Positions 8,103 through 17,119 of a stretch of 64,000 bases of DNA are shown here, piece after piece (within the stretch, counting starts at the first letter, position 1; each line of letters begins with the position of its first letter). The position numbers were made by a program, and so were the translations under genes. Source of the DNA: DASQPA01 sp963757335 (GTDB taxonomy: Bacteria; Acidobacteriota; Thermoanaerobaculia; Multivoradales; UBA5704); assembly GCA_963757335.1 (NCBI GenBank), contig CAVWRJ010000025.1, positions 496,001-560,000 on the forward strand. The letters run 5' to 3'. The notes under the pieces were generated by a model. That model searched no databases and was not told the origin of the DNA. It saw nothing but the letters and a program-made list of their open reading frames with translations.

Positions 8103-9650
8103 ATGCGCTTCAGCACCCAGCTCGGCTCCCTGCTCGTCCTCTCGACGTCGATTCTTCTCCTCGGGTCCCGGGTCGAGGCTCAAACTCCCAACGACACTCT
8201 GGAGGGCCGGATCGCCAACGGCCTCCCCACCCAGCAGTACCCGAGCGTCGGCTACCTGATTCTTCAGGGCAGCGTCGGCACCGGCTACTGCAGCGGCATC
8301 CTCATCGGCTGCCAGACCTTCCTGACCGCCGCCCACTGCATCTGCACCGACGACAACGGCAACACCCTGACCGGCGCCGCCTGCCTCAAGCAACCGACTC
8401 TCCTCGATCCCACCGGCAAGCTCGTCTACCTCCAGAACGCCGGGAATTTCGACGTCGCCAGCATCTCCGTCGATCCGGAATTCGAGTTCGGGGTCCGCGG
8501 CGACTTCGCGGTGTTGAAGCTCGCCAAGCCGGTCACCGGGGTCGCCCCCAGCCCCATCGACACCAGCCGCCGGCCGCCGGCCGGCACGGCGGGTACCATC
8601 GTCGGCTTCGGCCTTACCGGCGGCAATGCCTTCGACGTCGGGGTCAAGCGGGCGGGCCAGGTGGTGACGACGACCTGCCCGGCCTCCCTCGTCCCGGCCA
8701 GCACCAACCTCTGCTGGGCCTACAAGAAACCGCTCGGCCCGCCGAGCACCAACTCCGACACCTGCGAGGGGGACTCGGGCGGCCCGCTCTTCGTCGACCT
8801 CGGGCAGGGCCCGGTCCTCGCCGGGGTCACCTCCGGCGGCGACACCAACTGCGTGCCCATCGACAACTCGTTCGACGCCGATGTCTTCGTCCACCGCGCC
8901 TACATCACGAGCGCCGCCGGGACCGATCTGGGCTCCGCGAGTTGCGGCGGCCTGCCGGCGGCCGGCACCGGCGGCTCGACCGTCGTTAAGGGGAACGGTA
9001 CCCTGAACGTCTCGACCCCGCGCAGGCACCTGACGATCAACGTCCCCGCCGGGACCGACCGCTTGCGGGTGACCCTGAACGCCGCGGCCGAGGTGGACTT
9101 CGACCTCTACGTCAAGCAGGGCACCCCGGCCACCGCCAGCAACTTCGACTGCAAGAGCGAGGACCCGGACCTCCCCGACACCTGCGAGATCGTCTCCCCC
9201 ACCCCCGGCACCTGGGACGCCCTGGCGCTCCGCTCCAGCGGCAGCGGCGACTACCAGCTGACCGCCACCCTCTATCCGTCGAGCAACGTGACGCCCACCC
9301 CCTGCGTACCCTCGGCCACCGCCATGTGCCTGGACGGCGGGCGGTTCAAGGTCGAGGCCACCTGGACAACCCCGGACGGCATGACGGGTGCGGCCCACAC
9401 CGTCACCCTGACCGACGACTCGGGCTATCTCTGGTTCTTCAACGCCGACAACGTCGAGGCGGTCGTCAAGGTCCTCGACGCCTGCAGCTTCGCGAACCAC
9501 TTCTGGGTCTTCGCCGGCGGCCTCACCAACGTCGAGACGGTGCTCAAGGTTACCGACAGCCGTACCGGCGTCGTCCGCACCTACAACAATCCCCAGGGGA
9601 CGGCGTTCGCGCCCATTCAGGACACCGCGGCCTTCGCCACCTGTCCCTAG
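8103..9650 (+). CDS. Secreted trypsin-like serine protease (S1) with PPC-like and unnamed C-terminal domains
   Basis: 515-aa intact tandem paralogue of the preceding gene. Signal peptide MRFSTQLGSLLVLSTSILLL, then the S1 triad: His in LTAAHCIC, Asp in RGDFAVL, Ser in CEGDSGGPL. A PPC-like domain follows (NVPAGTDRLRVTLNAAAEVD onward), then the shared C-terminal domain (CLDGGRFKVEATW ... SGYLWFFN ... VVKVLDAC ... NHFWVFAGGLTNV ... NPQGTAFAPIQDTAAFATCP). ATG 8103 is chosen because GGAGGAGG sits just upstream and a signal peptide begins there; the frame is open to 7992. It probably degrades extracellular protein. The Cys-rich catalytic domain suggests several disulfides. Confidence 0.92.
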   Translation: MRFSTQLGSLLVLSTSILLLGSRVEAQTPNDTLEGRIANGLPTQQYPSVGYLILQGSVGTGYCSGILIGCQTFLTAAHCICTDDNGNTLTGAACLKQPTLLDPTGKLVYLQNAGNFDVASISVDPEFEFGVRGDFAVLKLAKPVTGVAPSPIDTSRRPPAGTAGTIVGFGLTGGNAFDVGVKRAGQVVTTTCPASLVPASTNLCWAYKKPLGPPSTNSDTCEGDSGGPLFVDLGQGPVLAGVTSGGDTNCVPIDNSFDADVFVHRAYITSAAGTDLGSASCGGLPAAGTGGSTVVKGNGTLNVSTPRRHLTINVPAGTDRLRVTLNAAAEVDFDLYVKQGTPATASNFDCKSEDPDLPDTCEIVSPTPGTWDALALRSSGSGDYQLTATLYPSSNVTPTPCVPSATAMCLDGGRFKVEATWTTPDGMTGAAHTVTLTDDSGYLWFFNADNVEAVVKVLDACSFANHFWVFAGGLTNVETVLKVTDSRTGVVRTYNNPQGTAFAPIQDTAAFATCP

Positions 9651-9749
9651 GCGACTGCTTCTCGGCCTCCAATCTCACCTTGGTATTGAGGACGGTTCCC
9701 GCCCGGCCATGACGGCCGGGGCGGGGCCCGCCGAGGAGGAGAGTGAGCC

Positions 9750-10087
9750 ATGTCGAGGATCACGCGCAGCACCGTCGCCGGGATCGCCCTGACCTTGACC
9801 CTGCTGGGAGCCACGGCCGCCTCCGCGCGCCCCCCGCACCGGGACGCCGGACGCGGGCCCGCGCCGGCAGGGCGGCGGTACCGGCGATATCGGCGGTATC
9901 GGCGGGAATCGCCGAGAGGGTCGCAAGCTGGTGGAACGACCTCGCCGGAAGGTTGCTCCCCTCGGGCCGGGGCGGGCTCTCCGCTCTCTCGGGGCGGGCG
10001 GGAAGTCAGATGGACCCGAACGGCGGCATTGCCGAAGCGGTCTCCCAGCGGACCTCGTCTTCGATCCTCCGATCCCCGGGCCTTTGA
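9750..10087 (+). CDS. Small secreted hypothetical protein, apparent frameshift
   Basis: Start ATG 9750 follows a GAGGAGGAGAG site. The first 27 residues are a clear signal peptide (MSRITRSTVAGIALTLTLLG...ASA). After about residue 45 the frame enters an artificial-looking Arg/Tyr repeat, while the adjacent frame reads a more protein-like GIAERVASWWNDLAGRLLP and ends at 10087. The switch falls in a short tandem repeat (CGGTATCGG units, about 9880-9905), so I infer a one-base indel there and a mature product of about 80 residues. If no indel exists, the first frame runs to 10190. Function unknown. Confidence 0.45.
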
Positions 10088-10114
10088 CCCTTGCCTCTGT
10101 TCTGTCTCCATTTG

Positions 10115-10143
10115 GCGCCGGGCCTTTCGACTCGGCGCTTTTT
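10115..10143 (+). terminator. Rho-independent terminator
   Basis: Stem of 8 bp (GCGCCGGG / CTCGGCGC, one G-T pair) with an 8-nt loop, followed by TTTTT. It ends the transcript of the small secreted protein. Confidence 0.75.
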
Positions 10144-10163
10144 CTTGCTCCTCGGCTTCTAAG

Positions 10164-10215
10164 CAGCCGCTTCAAGTGATATCCTCATAGACACGTTTTA
10201 CCTAAGAAGCCGCTG
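10164..10215. promoter_or_regulatory. Inverted repeat upstream of TPR protein
   Basis: CAGCCGCTTC (10164-10173) and GAAGCCGCTG (10206-10215) match as inverted repeats at 9 of 10 positions and lie just before the ribosome-binding site of the gene at 10231. This could be an operator or a leader hairpin. Confidence 0.3.
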
Positions 10216-10230
10216 AACAGGGGAGGGAGG

Positions 10231-11635
10231 ATGAAGATCCACCCGCATTCGATGCTCCTGCAGGAATTTGCGGAGACTTTAGAGGGAGAGTCCCGCAAGC
10301 TGTTGGCCCATGCCCTCCGCTGCACGGACTGCCAGGCGGACCTCCTCCAGTTTCTCGCCCAGCCCCGGAGCGAGCCGGCCCCGGAGAAGCTCGCCAAGGT
10401 CCTCGCCTGGGCGCCTGCCGCTGCCGCCGCTGCCGCCGCCAGCCTCAAGCCAGCCGAGGACCTCTACGAGCCGGCCTTCATCGCCTCGCAGCGCGAGTAC
10501 GAGCGGCGCCGCGCCCTCTACGAGCGGGAGGAGCGGGAGGCCCCTGCCCTCTTGGCCGAGCTCTCCGGCCAGTCCCCGGGCCGCCGGGAGCTCCTGCTCC
10601 GCAACCAGGAGCGCTTCCACACCTGGGGCCTCCTCGCGCTCCTCGTCGAGAGCTGCCGCGAGGAGTCCTACGCCGACGCCGCACAGTCCGAGGAGCTCGC
10701 CTGGCTCGCTCTCGGCATCGCCGACGATTCAGATCCCAGGCGCTACGGCGCCGAGCGCATCGCGGATCTCCGCGGGCGGGCCTGGGCCTACATCGGCAAC
10801 GCGCGCCGGGTCCGCTCCGACCTCGACGGGGCCGGCTCCGCCTTCGAGCAGGCGTTCCACCACCTGCGCCAGGGCACCCGGGAGTCGCTCGACCGGGCGG
10901 TCGTCCTCGACCTCAAGGCGTCGCTCCTGCGGGACGGGCGTCATTTCGAGGACGCCCTACGGCTCCTCCGCCGGGCCTACCACATCTTCCGCCAGTTCGA
11001 GGACCACCACCGCGCCGGGAGGGTTCTCGTCAACCTCTCGACAGTCTGTCACTGCGCCGGGAAGCCGGAGGAGGCGATCCCCCTCCTGCAAGAGGCTCTG
11101 GACCTCGTCGACTTCGACGAGGAGCCCCGGCTGCGGCTGATTGTCCTCCACAACCTGCTCGACGACCTGGCGGAAGCCGGGCGCTTTTTAGAGGCGCGGG
11201 AGATCTTCGTCCAGGCCCGCCCGCTCTACGAGCGCTTCCCCGACGCCTCTACCCGCAACCGCCGCAAGTGGGTAGCAGGGGAAGATCGCCCGTGGCCTGG
11301 GCCAGCCGGCGCAGGCCGAGGTGCTCTGGCTGTCCTCTCGCGACGGCTTCATCCAGGAAGAGATCCCCTACGACGCCGCCCTGGTCTCCCTGGACCTGGC
11401 CTCGCTCTATGCCGAGCAGGGTGCGATCCAGGCGCTCAAACGGCTCGCCGGGGAGATGCTCGTCATCTTCCACTCGCAGAAGATCCACCGCGAGGCGCTC
11501 GCCGCCCTCTCCTACCTGCAACAGGCCCTGGAGGCCGAGCGGGCTACCCTGCAGCTGATCCGCCGCATCGCCGTCTTCCTGAAGCGCGCCGAGACCGACC
11601 CCGCCCTCCGCTTCGAGCCCGACGTGGCCCTGTAG
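10231..11635 (+). CDS. TPR-repeat protein with N-terminal zinc-finger-like (HC2) motif, frame broken at 11278-11281
   Basis: Start ATG 10231 follows GGGGAGGGAGG. The N-terminal 45 residues include H-x3-C-x2-C (HALRCTDCQADLL), as in anti-sigma zinc fingers. The rest is helical with TPR-like repeats (about residues 170-330: AWAYIGNARRVRSDLDGAGSA, VLVNLSTVCHCAGKPEEA). Near 11280 the frame gains one G (GGGG where GGG restores GKIARGLGQPAQAEVLWLSS), and the correct continuation ends at 11635. Uncorrected, the frame runs on to 11763 as implausible Arg/Pro-rich sequence. A zinc-finger/TPR architecture without kinase is seen as a sigma-factor-associated regulator in acidobacteria; that role is inferred. 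Confidence 0.75.
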
Positions 11636-11778
11636 CGCCGCGACTCATCGTTCCTCCCTGGAACGGATCTACCTGGAGCCGGTATCCCGGCAACGGTTTA
11701 CCGTCGCGAAGCCGGAAGCCAATGCGGCAACGCAGAGAGGTAGTGCTGGGTATGCCAGTGTAAACGCAGCGAAGTAAC

Positions 11779-11824
11779 GGTACAACGTGACGTTGTACCC
11801 ATACAACGGCGCGTTGTACGGGTA
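11779..11824. repeat. Pair of overlapping palindromes
   Basis: The first palindrome has perfect 10-bp arms GGTACAACGT/ACGTTGTACC around one base (11779-11799). The second (11796-11824) has 13-bp arms with one mismatch, TACCCATACAACG/CGTTGTACGGGTA, around GCG. They share TACC and the word TACAACG, so either could form at the expense of the other. Confidence 0.65.
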
Positions 11825-12112
11825 CCAGATCGCGATGTCGACGTACATCGAGACAGCGCCACTCTGCATTGCGTCTATTCTCCGCTCAAACGTCATGCTG
11901 CCCCTGAGTTAGGCGCAAAGTTACTCGACGTTGCGCCGAGTGAGTGGAATAACGATGCAAGCCAACAGAGAGGCAAGTCAGCGTACATGTACAATGCTGC
12001 GATCCGTCGCTAGCTCGAAGCGAGGTACGTCAATCATGGCGCAACGTAGATGAGCTACGGCTTGATGTGTACCTATTACGGCGCGAAGATCTCATATAAC
12101 GTCGCTATGCCG

Positions 12113-12177
12113 CCTTCCATCGTCGCGATGTAGCGCGACTTCCAACCGCTGTTGTGGTAACGCCATACCGTGGAAGG
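12113..12177. ncRNA. Candidate multi-stem structured element
   Basis: A closing stem CCTTCCA/TGGAAGG encloses a perfect hairpin GTCGCG-ATGTAG-CGCGAC (12122-12139) and two mutually exclusive small hairpins, ACCGC-TGTT-GTGGT (12145-12158) and GGTA-ACGCCA-TACC (12156-12169). The layout is a three-way junction with a possible switch. No promoter or homologue could be tested; it could equally be a mobile-element end. Confidence 0.3.
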
Positions 12178-12370
12178 TGTTTATGCAGCGAAGTACTCTT
12201 ACCTTAAGGCGATTCACCTCGACTTCGGAGCTGGTGTTAGGAGAGAAGAAGCGAACCCGATCGACATCGGCGCATACTGCCGGTAGATCGCGCCTACTCC
12301 AAATGTTCATAGTCGGCGGCAGAGAACCGTGCCGCGATGTGCCCTGCTAAACTCGCCGGCGACAGCCGCC

Positions 12371-13684
12371 ATGCGAGATCTCACCCTACCGGAGTCTCCT
12401 CGGGATAAAGAGAGCGCGCGAGCGCTCCCGCTGACCCGCAACCAGAGGCGCGGCTTCTGGGCGGCATGGGCCGGCTGGGCACTCGACGGCATGGACTCGT
12501 TCATCTACGCGCTGGTGCTCGTGCCGGCGATGCGCGAGCTCCTGCCGCGCTCCGGGATCGCGGCCACGGCCGGCCACCTCGGGTACTACGGCAGCCTCCT
12601 CTTCGCCGTCTTCCTCCTCGGCTGGGGTTGCGCCTTCCTCTGGGGCCCGCTCGCGGACCGCTTCGGCCGCGTGCGCACCCTGTCGCTCACGATCCTCTGC
12701 TACTCGCTCTTCACCTTCCTCGGCTGCCTGGCGGGCCAGGTGTGGCAACTCGGGCTCTTCCGTTTCCTCGCCGGACTGGGGATCGGAGGCGAGTGGACGC
12801 TGGGCGGCATCCTCGTCGCAGAGGAGTGGCCGGAGCGCCGACGGGCGCAGGGCGCCGCCTGGATGCACACGGGCTACTACTTCGGGACCTTCCTGGCGGC
12901 GGTCCTGAACTACCTCGTGGGAGCGCGGTATGGATGGCGGGTCATGTTCGCCCTCGGCGGCACCCCGGCGCTCCTCGTGGCCTTCATCCGCCGGGGTGTC
13001 GCGGAGCCCGAGCGCTGGAAGCAGGTCGAGGGCCGGCGGTCCGCAAGGGAAGCCTTCCTCGCCCTCTTCCGCCCCCCGTACCGGCAGCGGACGCTGGTCA
13101 ACGCTCTCCTGCTGCTGGTCGCGATGATCGGCCTCTGGGCGGGGTCGGTCTATGTGCCGGGAGCGGTGACGCAGATCGCCGCCCGCCAGGGCTACGGCCC
13201 GGCGGACGCCGCGCGGCTCGCCTCCTGGGCGACCATGCTCCTCTCCGCCGGCACGATCCTCGGCTGTCTGGGGGTGCCATGGCTCGCGGGCCGCTTCGGC
13301 CGGCGGGGGGCGCTCGCCTTCTTCTACCTCCTGATGGCGATCTCGATCGCCGTCTCCTTCGGCTACGTCTTCTATCTCGCCGAGGGCGCGCTCGCGCGCT
13401 TCGTCGCCTGCCTCTTCTTCGTCGGCCTCGGCGGCGCGAGCTTCTGCGTCTTCACCCTCTGGCTGCCCGAGCAGTATCCGACCGAGTGCCGGGCGAGCGC
13501 CTTCGCCTTCGCCACCTCCTCGGGGAGGTTCGTGGCGGCGGGGGTGACCTTCCTGGTCGGTGCGGGCGTCGCGCGCTACGGGTCGATCGGCGTCCCGGTC
13601 GCCCTGACGTCGCTCGCTTTCGTGGGAGGGCTCGCGGTATTGCCGTTCGCTGAGGAGACGAGGGGGAAGCCGCTCCCGGGGTGA
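12371..13684 (+). CDS. MFS transporter (metabolite:H+ symporter-like)
   Basis: About 437 aa with 12 hydrophobic segments. The MFS signature after TM2 is visible (WGPLADRFGRVRTLS), with GLGIGGEWTLGGILVAEEWP in the middle, typical of the sugar/aromatic-acid transporter branch, and a second loop motif LAGRFGRRGALAFFY. It probably imports a small carboxylate or sugar. The frame is open from a GTG at 12329; ATG 12371 is preferred because a cytoplasmic tail of usual length follows, but no strong ribosome-binding site decides. A fragment of a second copy of this gene family lies at 19375-19437. Confidence 0.85.
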   Translation: MRDLTLPESPRDKESARALPLTRNQRRGFWAAWAGWALDGMDSFIYALVLVPAMRELLPRSGIAATAGHLGYYGSLLFAVFLLGWGCAFLWGPLADRFGRVRTLSLTILCYSLFTFLGCLAGQVWQLGLFRFLAGLGIGGEWTLGGILVAEEWPERRRAQGAAWMHTGYYFGTFLAAVLNYLVGARYGWRVMFALGGTPALLVAFIRRGVAEPERWKQVEGRRSAREAFLALFRPPYRQRTLVNALLLLVAMIGLWAGSVYVPGAVTQIAARQGYGPADAARLASWATMLLSAGTILGCLGVPWLAGRFGRRGALAFFYLLMAISIAVSFGYVFYLAEGALARFVACLFFVGLGGASFCVFTLWLPEQYPTECRASAFAFATSSGRFVAAGVTFLVGAGVARYGSIGVPVALTSLAFVGGLAVLPFAEETRGKPLPG

Positions 13685-13702
13685 GCGAACGAGGGCCCCG
13701 GC

Positions 13703-13731
13703 TTGAAATCCCGCCGGGCGTCGGCTATCGT
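13703..13731 (+). promoter_or_regulatory. Probable sigma-70-type promoter of sigma factor/kinase operon
   Basis: TTGAAA (13703-13708), a 17-bp spacer and TATCGT (13726-13731), 30 bp before the sigma-factor start codon. Confidence 0.4.
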
Positions 13732-13760
13732 TATCAGAGTCCTCGAAAACCCTGGAGCAC

Positions 13761-14369
13761 ATGGACCGGCAGAACCTCGACTCGATGGCATCGGGAGAGA
13801 TCACCGGCCTCCTGGCCGCAGCACGCCAAGGGGACGACAGCGCTACGCGCCGGCTGATGGCTCTGGTCTACGACGAGCTGCGCGTCCTGGCGCGCCGGCA
13901 ACTCCGCAACCGCCGGTCTGGGCAGACGATCACCACCACCGCCCTCGTGCACGAGGCCTATCTGAAGCTCGTGGACCACGGCGGCGTCACCTGGCAGGAC
14001 CGCTCGCACTTCTTCTCGGTGGCGGCCCTCGCGATGCGCCATATCCTGGTGGACTCCGCTCGCCGGCACGTGGCGAAGAAACGTGGCGGCGAGGAGATAC
14101 GGATCGAGTTCGACGAGTTGCGCCTGGTCAGCGAGGAGCCGGACGCGGAGGCGCGCGCCGTCCAGGTCATCGCCGTGGATCGGGCTCTGACGTCGCTCGC
14201 GGAGTTAAACGAGAGGCTCAGCCGGCTTGTGGAGCTGCGGTTCTTCGCTGGATTGACCGAAGAAGAGACGGCGCAGGTGATGGAGTCTTCGGAGCGGACG
14301 GTGCGGCGCGATTGGCGTAAGGCCCGAGCCTTCCTCTTCCAGGCCCTCGGTGGCCAGGCCGCCAGGTGA
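13761..14369 (+). CDS. ECF RNA polymerase sigma factor (TIGR02999-like)
   Basis: 202 aa. Region 2 (SATRRLMALVYDELRVLARRQL ... TTTALVHEAYLKL) and region 4 (LRFFAGLTEEETAQVMESSERTVRRDWRKARAFL) are both present, with the characteristic HILVDSARRHVAKKRGG linker of the acidobacterial/planctomycete ECF family. The stop overlaps the start of the next gene (GTGA at 14366-14369), so sigma factor and kinase are co-translated. This suggests the kinase product controls the sigma factor or acts in the same signal pathway. Confidence 0.93.
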   Translation: MDRQNLDSMASGEITGLLAAARQGDDSATRRLMALVYDELRVLARRQLRNRRSGQTITTTALVHEAYLKLVDHGGVTWQDRSHFFSVAALAMRHILVDSARRHVAKKRGGEEIRIEFDELRLVSEEPDAEARAVQVIAVDRALTSLAELNERLSRLVELRFFAGLTEEETAQVMESSERTVRRDWRKARAFLFQALGGQAAR

Positions 14370-17119
14370 AGCCAGACCCGCCGACGGACCTCGACCGCTG
14401 GCGGCAAATTGAGCCGATTCTCGACCAGGCGCTAGAGCTTGCCGGAGAGGAGCGGGGCTCCCTCCTCGCCGTGGTGTGCGCCGACGATCCGGTCCTGCAG
14501 GCCGAGGTGGAGGCCCTCCTCGCGGCGGACGCGGCAGCTGGCGGCTTCCTCGGGCTACCGGTCTGCGAGTACGCTCCAGAGCTGCTCGCCGAGGCCACCG
14601 GCGAGGAGGAAAACGATGCGGACCTCTCCGACCTCGCCGGTTGCCAGGTAGGACCCTACCGGCTCCTCCGTGAAATTGGTAGCGGCGGCATGGGGACGGT
14701 CTATGAGGCGGAGGACACGCGGCTGGGCCGCCGGGTGGCCGTCAAGGTCCTGCCACCCGAGCTCAGTCGCAATCGCCAGGCCAAAGAGCGTTTCCTCCGC
14801 GAGGCACGGGCCGCCTCGACCGTCGATCACCCCAATCTCTGCACCGTCCACGATGTCGGCGAGAGCGACGGACGGCTCTACATCGTTCTCTCCCTCTATG
14901 AGGGCGAGACCCTGCGAGAAAGGATCCGGCGGGGGGCGTTGCCACCGGCGGGGGCCCGAGAGGTGGCGATCCAGATAGCGCGGGGCCTCGCCCGAGCCCA
15001 CGAGGCCGGGATCACCCATCGCGACTTGAAGCCGGCCAACGTGATGCTGACCTGTCACGGTGAGGTGAAGATCCTCGACTTCGGTATCGCTCGTCTGGAA
15101 GGTGACGAGGCCACCCTCACCCGTACCGGTGCCACCTTGGGAACGCCGGCCTACATGTCGCCCGAGCAGGCCCGCGGTGATCCAGTGGACCGCCGCACCG
15201 ATATCTGGTCGCTGGGGGTGCTGCTGTATGAGATGGTCGCCGGCCGGCGACCGTTCGGGGGCGAGGGCGTGCAAGCGGTGGTCGCCGCGATCCTCACCCA
15301 GGAGCCCGAGCCTCTCGCGCGCGTCTGCCCGGAGGCGCCACCGGAGCTGGCCCGCGTTGCCGCCCGGGCCCTGGCCAAAGACCCGGCCGAGCGCTATCCG
15401 AGCGCCACGGAGCTCCTGGCCGATCTGGAATCGGGTCCGCTGCCGGCCCATGAAGGCAGAAAAAGTATGCTCCGGATGGCCCTCCTCGTCGGAGCACTGG
15501 TAGCTCTCGCGCTCGTGGGTTTCGCTCTTTTCTGGCGGCTTTGGCCTATTCACGTGCGAGCCCCGCTGCGGGTGGCGGTCCTACGCCCGAAGCTCACTTT
15601 GGCAGGGGACAACCCAGAGCTCGCCTCCGTCGCGCCCATCGTGATGGAAGCCACCCTCGGCACTCTCCTCTCTCTGGAAGGTGTGCAACCGCTCGATCCA
15701 CCCGACAAGGACGAGGAGGGAGGCTCCAAGGTGGAGAGGCTGCGCTCCGCCGAAGCGGACGAGGTTCTCCTCCCTGTGCTGGACTGCCGGGGAAACTCGT
15801 GTCGGCTGGCGTTGCGCCGCCTCCGCAAGCCTGGAGGCGCCATCTTTGCCACGGTCGGACCGTTCGAGGTCGAGGCAGGAATCGAGAACGCCCAACAGGT
15901 TGCCGAGGAAGTGCAGGTACAGTTGCAGCAGCTGTATCCGGCTCATCGGCCCCGGCCTGGGTCCCCCAGTAGCAGGGTGAGACCCCAGGACTATTCCACC
16001 TACATCGAGCTCGAACGCCGGGTCGACCGCGGTGAACGCCTCGGAGCCGCCGAGTTGGCGCGGCTGGACGCTCTGCTGAAGACGTCGCCCGATCTTCTCG
16101 GCGCCTGGCTGCTGACCGCGGGCACTGCCTATCTTCAGGGGGATCTCGATCGGGCGCTCGCTGATACAGCGCGGGCGCAGGAGCTGGCGCCTTATGACCC
16201 GCGGCCTCTCTTGATCCGCCTCCGGGCCCAGTTGGAAGGAAACCGGTTCGACGCGGCGCATACGACGCTGGCGCAACTCACTCATCTGGCTCCCGGCGAC
16301 GCCCGGGTGAAGAGCGCCGAGGCCGACCTGCTGGAGGCGCAAGGAGAGTTGGAGGATGCCCGCCATGTTCGGCAGGAGGTCGCCCAGCGGCGGCCCACCT
16401 GGCGGCATATCCTGGAACTGGCGACGGTGGAATCCCGGCTAGGCGAGAGCGACAGCGCGCGGCGGCGCCTTAGCGACCTCCTTGCCAGCCAGCCGGACAA
16501 CCAGTACGTACGGCAGAACCTGGCGATGCTTGAGGCGGGCTCCGGAGACCTGAAGCGCGCCGCAGCACTCTATGAAGCCCTGATTCAACTCCGGCCGACG
16601 CGCCCGGTCCTCAATAGCCTCGGATTCGTCCGTTTCCTCCTCGGAAACTACGCCAGCGCCGCAGAGGCCTACCGCCGTGCCCTCACCCTGGAGCCTGGCC
16701 ATCTCCTGACTCGCTTCAACCTGGCCACAGCGCTCGAAGCCCAGGGCGATCTGGCTGGCGCGCACATCCTGTATCGCACTCTGGCGAAGGAGCTCGCTGC
16801 CGCGCCGCAGCCTCTCGAACCCCGCACCCGCATGCTGCATGCCCAGTGTCTTGTACGCTTGGGCCAAAAAGTCGAGGCGGAGCGGCTCGCCGACGAAGTG
16901 CTCAAGAAAAGGCCGGAGGACGTCCAGGTCCTCCATCAGGCTGCGCAGCTCTATGCGCTTCTGGGCGAGCGCCTGCCGGCCCTCTATTACACCGACTTGG
17001 CCCTCAAGAAAGGCTTGCGGCGTGAGTGGTTCACGATTCCCGAGTTTCGCTCCCTCCAGGAGGACCCGGACTTCCGGGCCCTCCTCAGAGGGCGCGCTCC
17101 GATCAAGGCTTCGGGCTAG
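14366..17119 (+). CDS. Serine/threonine protein kinase with TPR sensor region
   Basis: 917 aa, GTG start overlapping the sigma-factor stop. Hanks-type kinase domain at about residues 95-355: glycine loop IGSGGMGTVYEAED, catalytic Lys in VAVKVLP, catalytic loop THRDLKPANVML, DFG in ILDFGIAR and activation-loop GTPAYMSPEQARGD. One transmembrane helix follows (LRMALLVGALVALALVGFAL, about 372-391), then an extracytoplasmic C-terminus with at least six TPR-like repeats (from about 575). It is likely a membrane receptor kinase that signals to the cotranscribed ECF sigma factor. The 3' end overlaps the convergent gene at 17103 by 17 bp. Confidence 0.93.
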   Translation: MKPDPPTDLDRWRQIEPILDQALELAGEERGSLLAVVCADDPVLQAEVEALLAADAAAGGFLGLPVCEYAPELLAEATGEEENDADLSDLAGCQVGPYRLLREIGSGGMGTVYEAEDTRLGRRVAVKVLPPELSRNRQAKERFLREARAASTVDHPNLCTVHDVGESDGRLYIVLSLYEGETLRERIRRGALPPAGAREVAIQIARGLARAHEAGITHRDLKPANVMLTCHGEVKILDFGIARLEGDEATLTRTGATLGTPAYMSPEQARGDPVDRRTDIWSLGVLLYEMVAGRRPFGGEGVQAVVAAILTQEPEPLARVCPEAPPELARVAARALAKDPAERYPSATELLADLESGPLPAHEGRKSMLRMALLVGALVALALVGFALFWRLWPIHVRAPLRVAVLRPKLTLAGDNPELASVAPIVMEATLGTLLSLEGVQPLDPPDKDEEGGSKVERLRSAEADEVLLPVLDCRGNSCRLALRRLRKPGGAIFATVGPFEVEAGIENAQQVAEEVQVQLQQLYPAHRPRPGSPSSRVRPQDYSTYIELERRVDRGERLGAAELARLDALLKTSPDLLGAWLLTAGTAYLQGDLDRALADTARAQELAPYDPRPLLIRLRAQLEGNRFDAAHTTLAQLTHLAPGDARVKSAEADLLEAQGELEDARHVRQEVAQRRPTWRHILELATVESRLGESDSARRRLSDLLASQPDNQYVRQNLAMLEAGSGDLKRAAALYEALIQLRPTRPVLNSLGFVRFLLGNYASAAEAYRRALTLEPGHLLTRFNLATALEAQGDLAGAHILYRTLAKELAAAPQPLEPRTRMLHAQCLVRLGQKVEAERLADEVLKKRPEDVQVLHQAAQLYALLGERLPALYYTDLALKKGLRREWFTIPEFRSLQEDPDFRALLRGRAPIKASG

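Larger units (their letters stand above)
11636..12370. other. Structured, lower-GC intergenic region
   Basis: No credible gene in about 730 bp. The region has lower GC than its neighbours and is full of short palindromes and repeated words (GCAGCGAAGTA twice, TACAACG and its complement several times). Notable elements are the double palindrome at 11779-11824, a hairpin GGCGCAA/TTGCGCC around 11911-11936, the GTACATGTAC palindrome near 11985, and the multi-stem element at 12113-12177. It may hold a non-coding RNA or the relic of a mobile element. Confidence 0.5.

Noticed and set aside
11669..11896. 75-aa minus-strand frame (many Tyr) in the palindromic gap
   Set aside because: It is produced by the TACAACG/GTTGTA repeats; there is no ribosome-binding site and no protein-like pattern.
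11905..11911. Additional attC-like GTTAGGC box near 11.9 kb
   Set aside because: Only one box is present, with a short hairpin GGCGCAA/TTGCGCC, but no matching partner box or cassette gene could be found.
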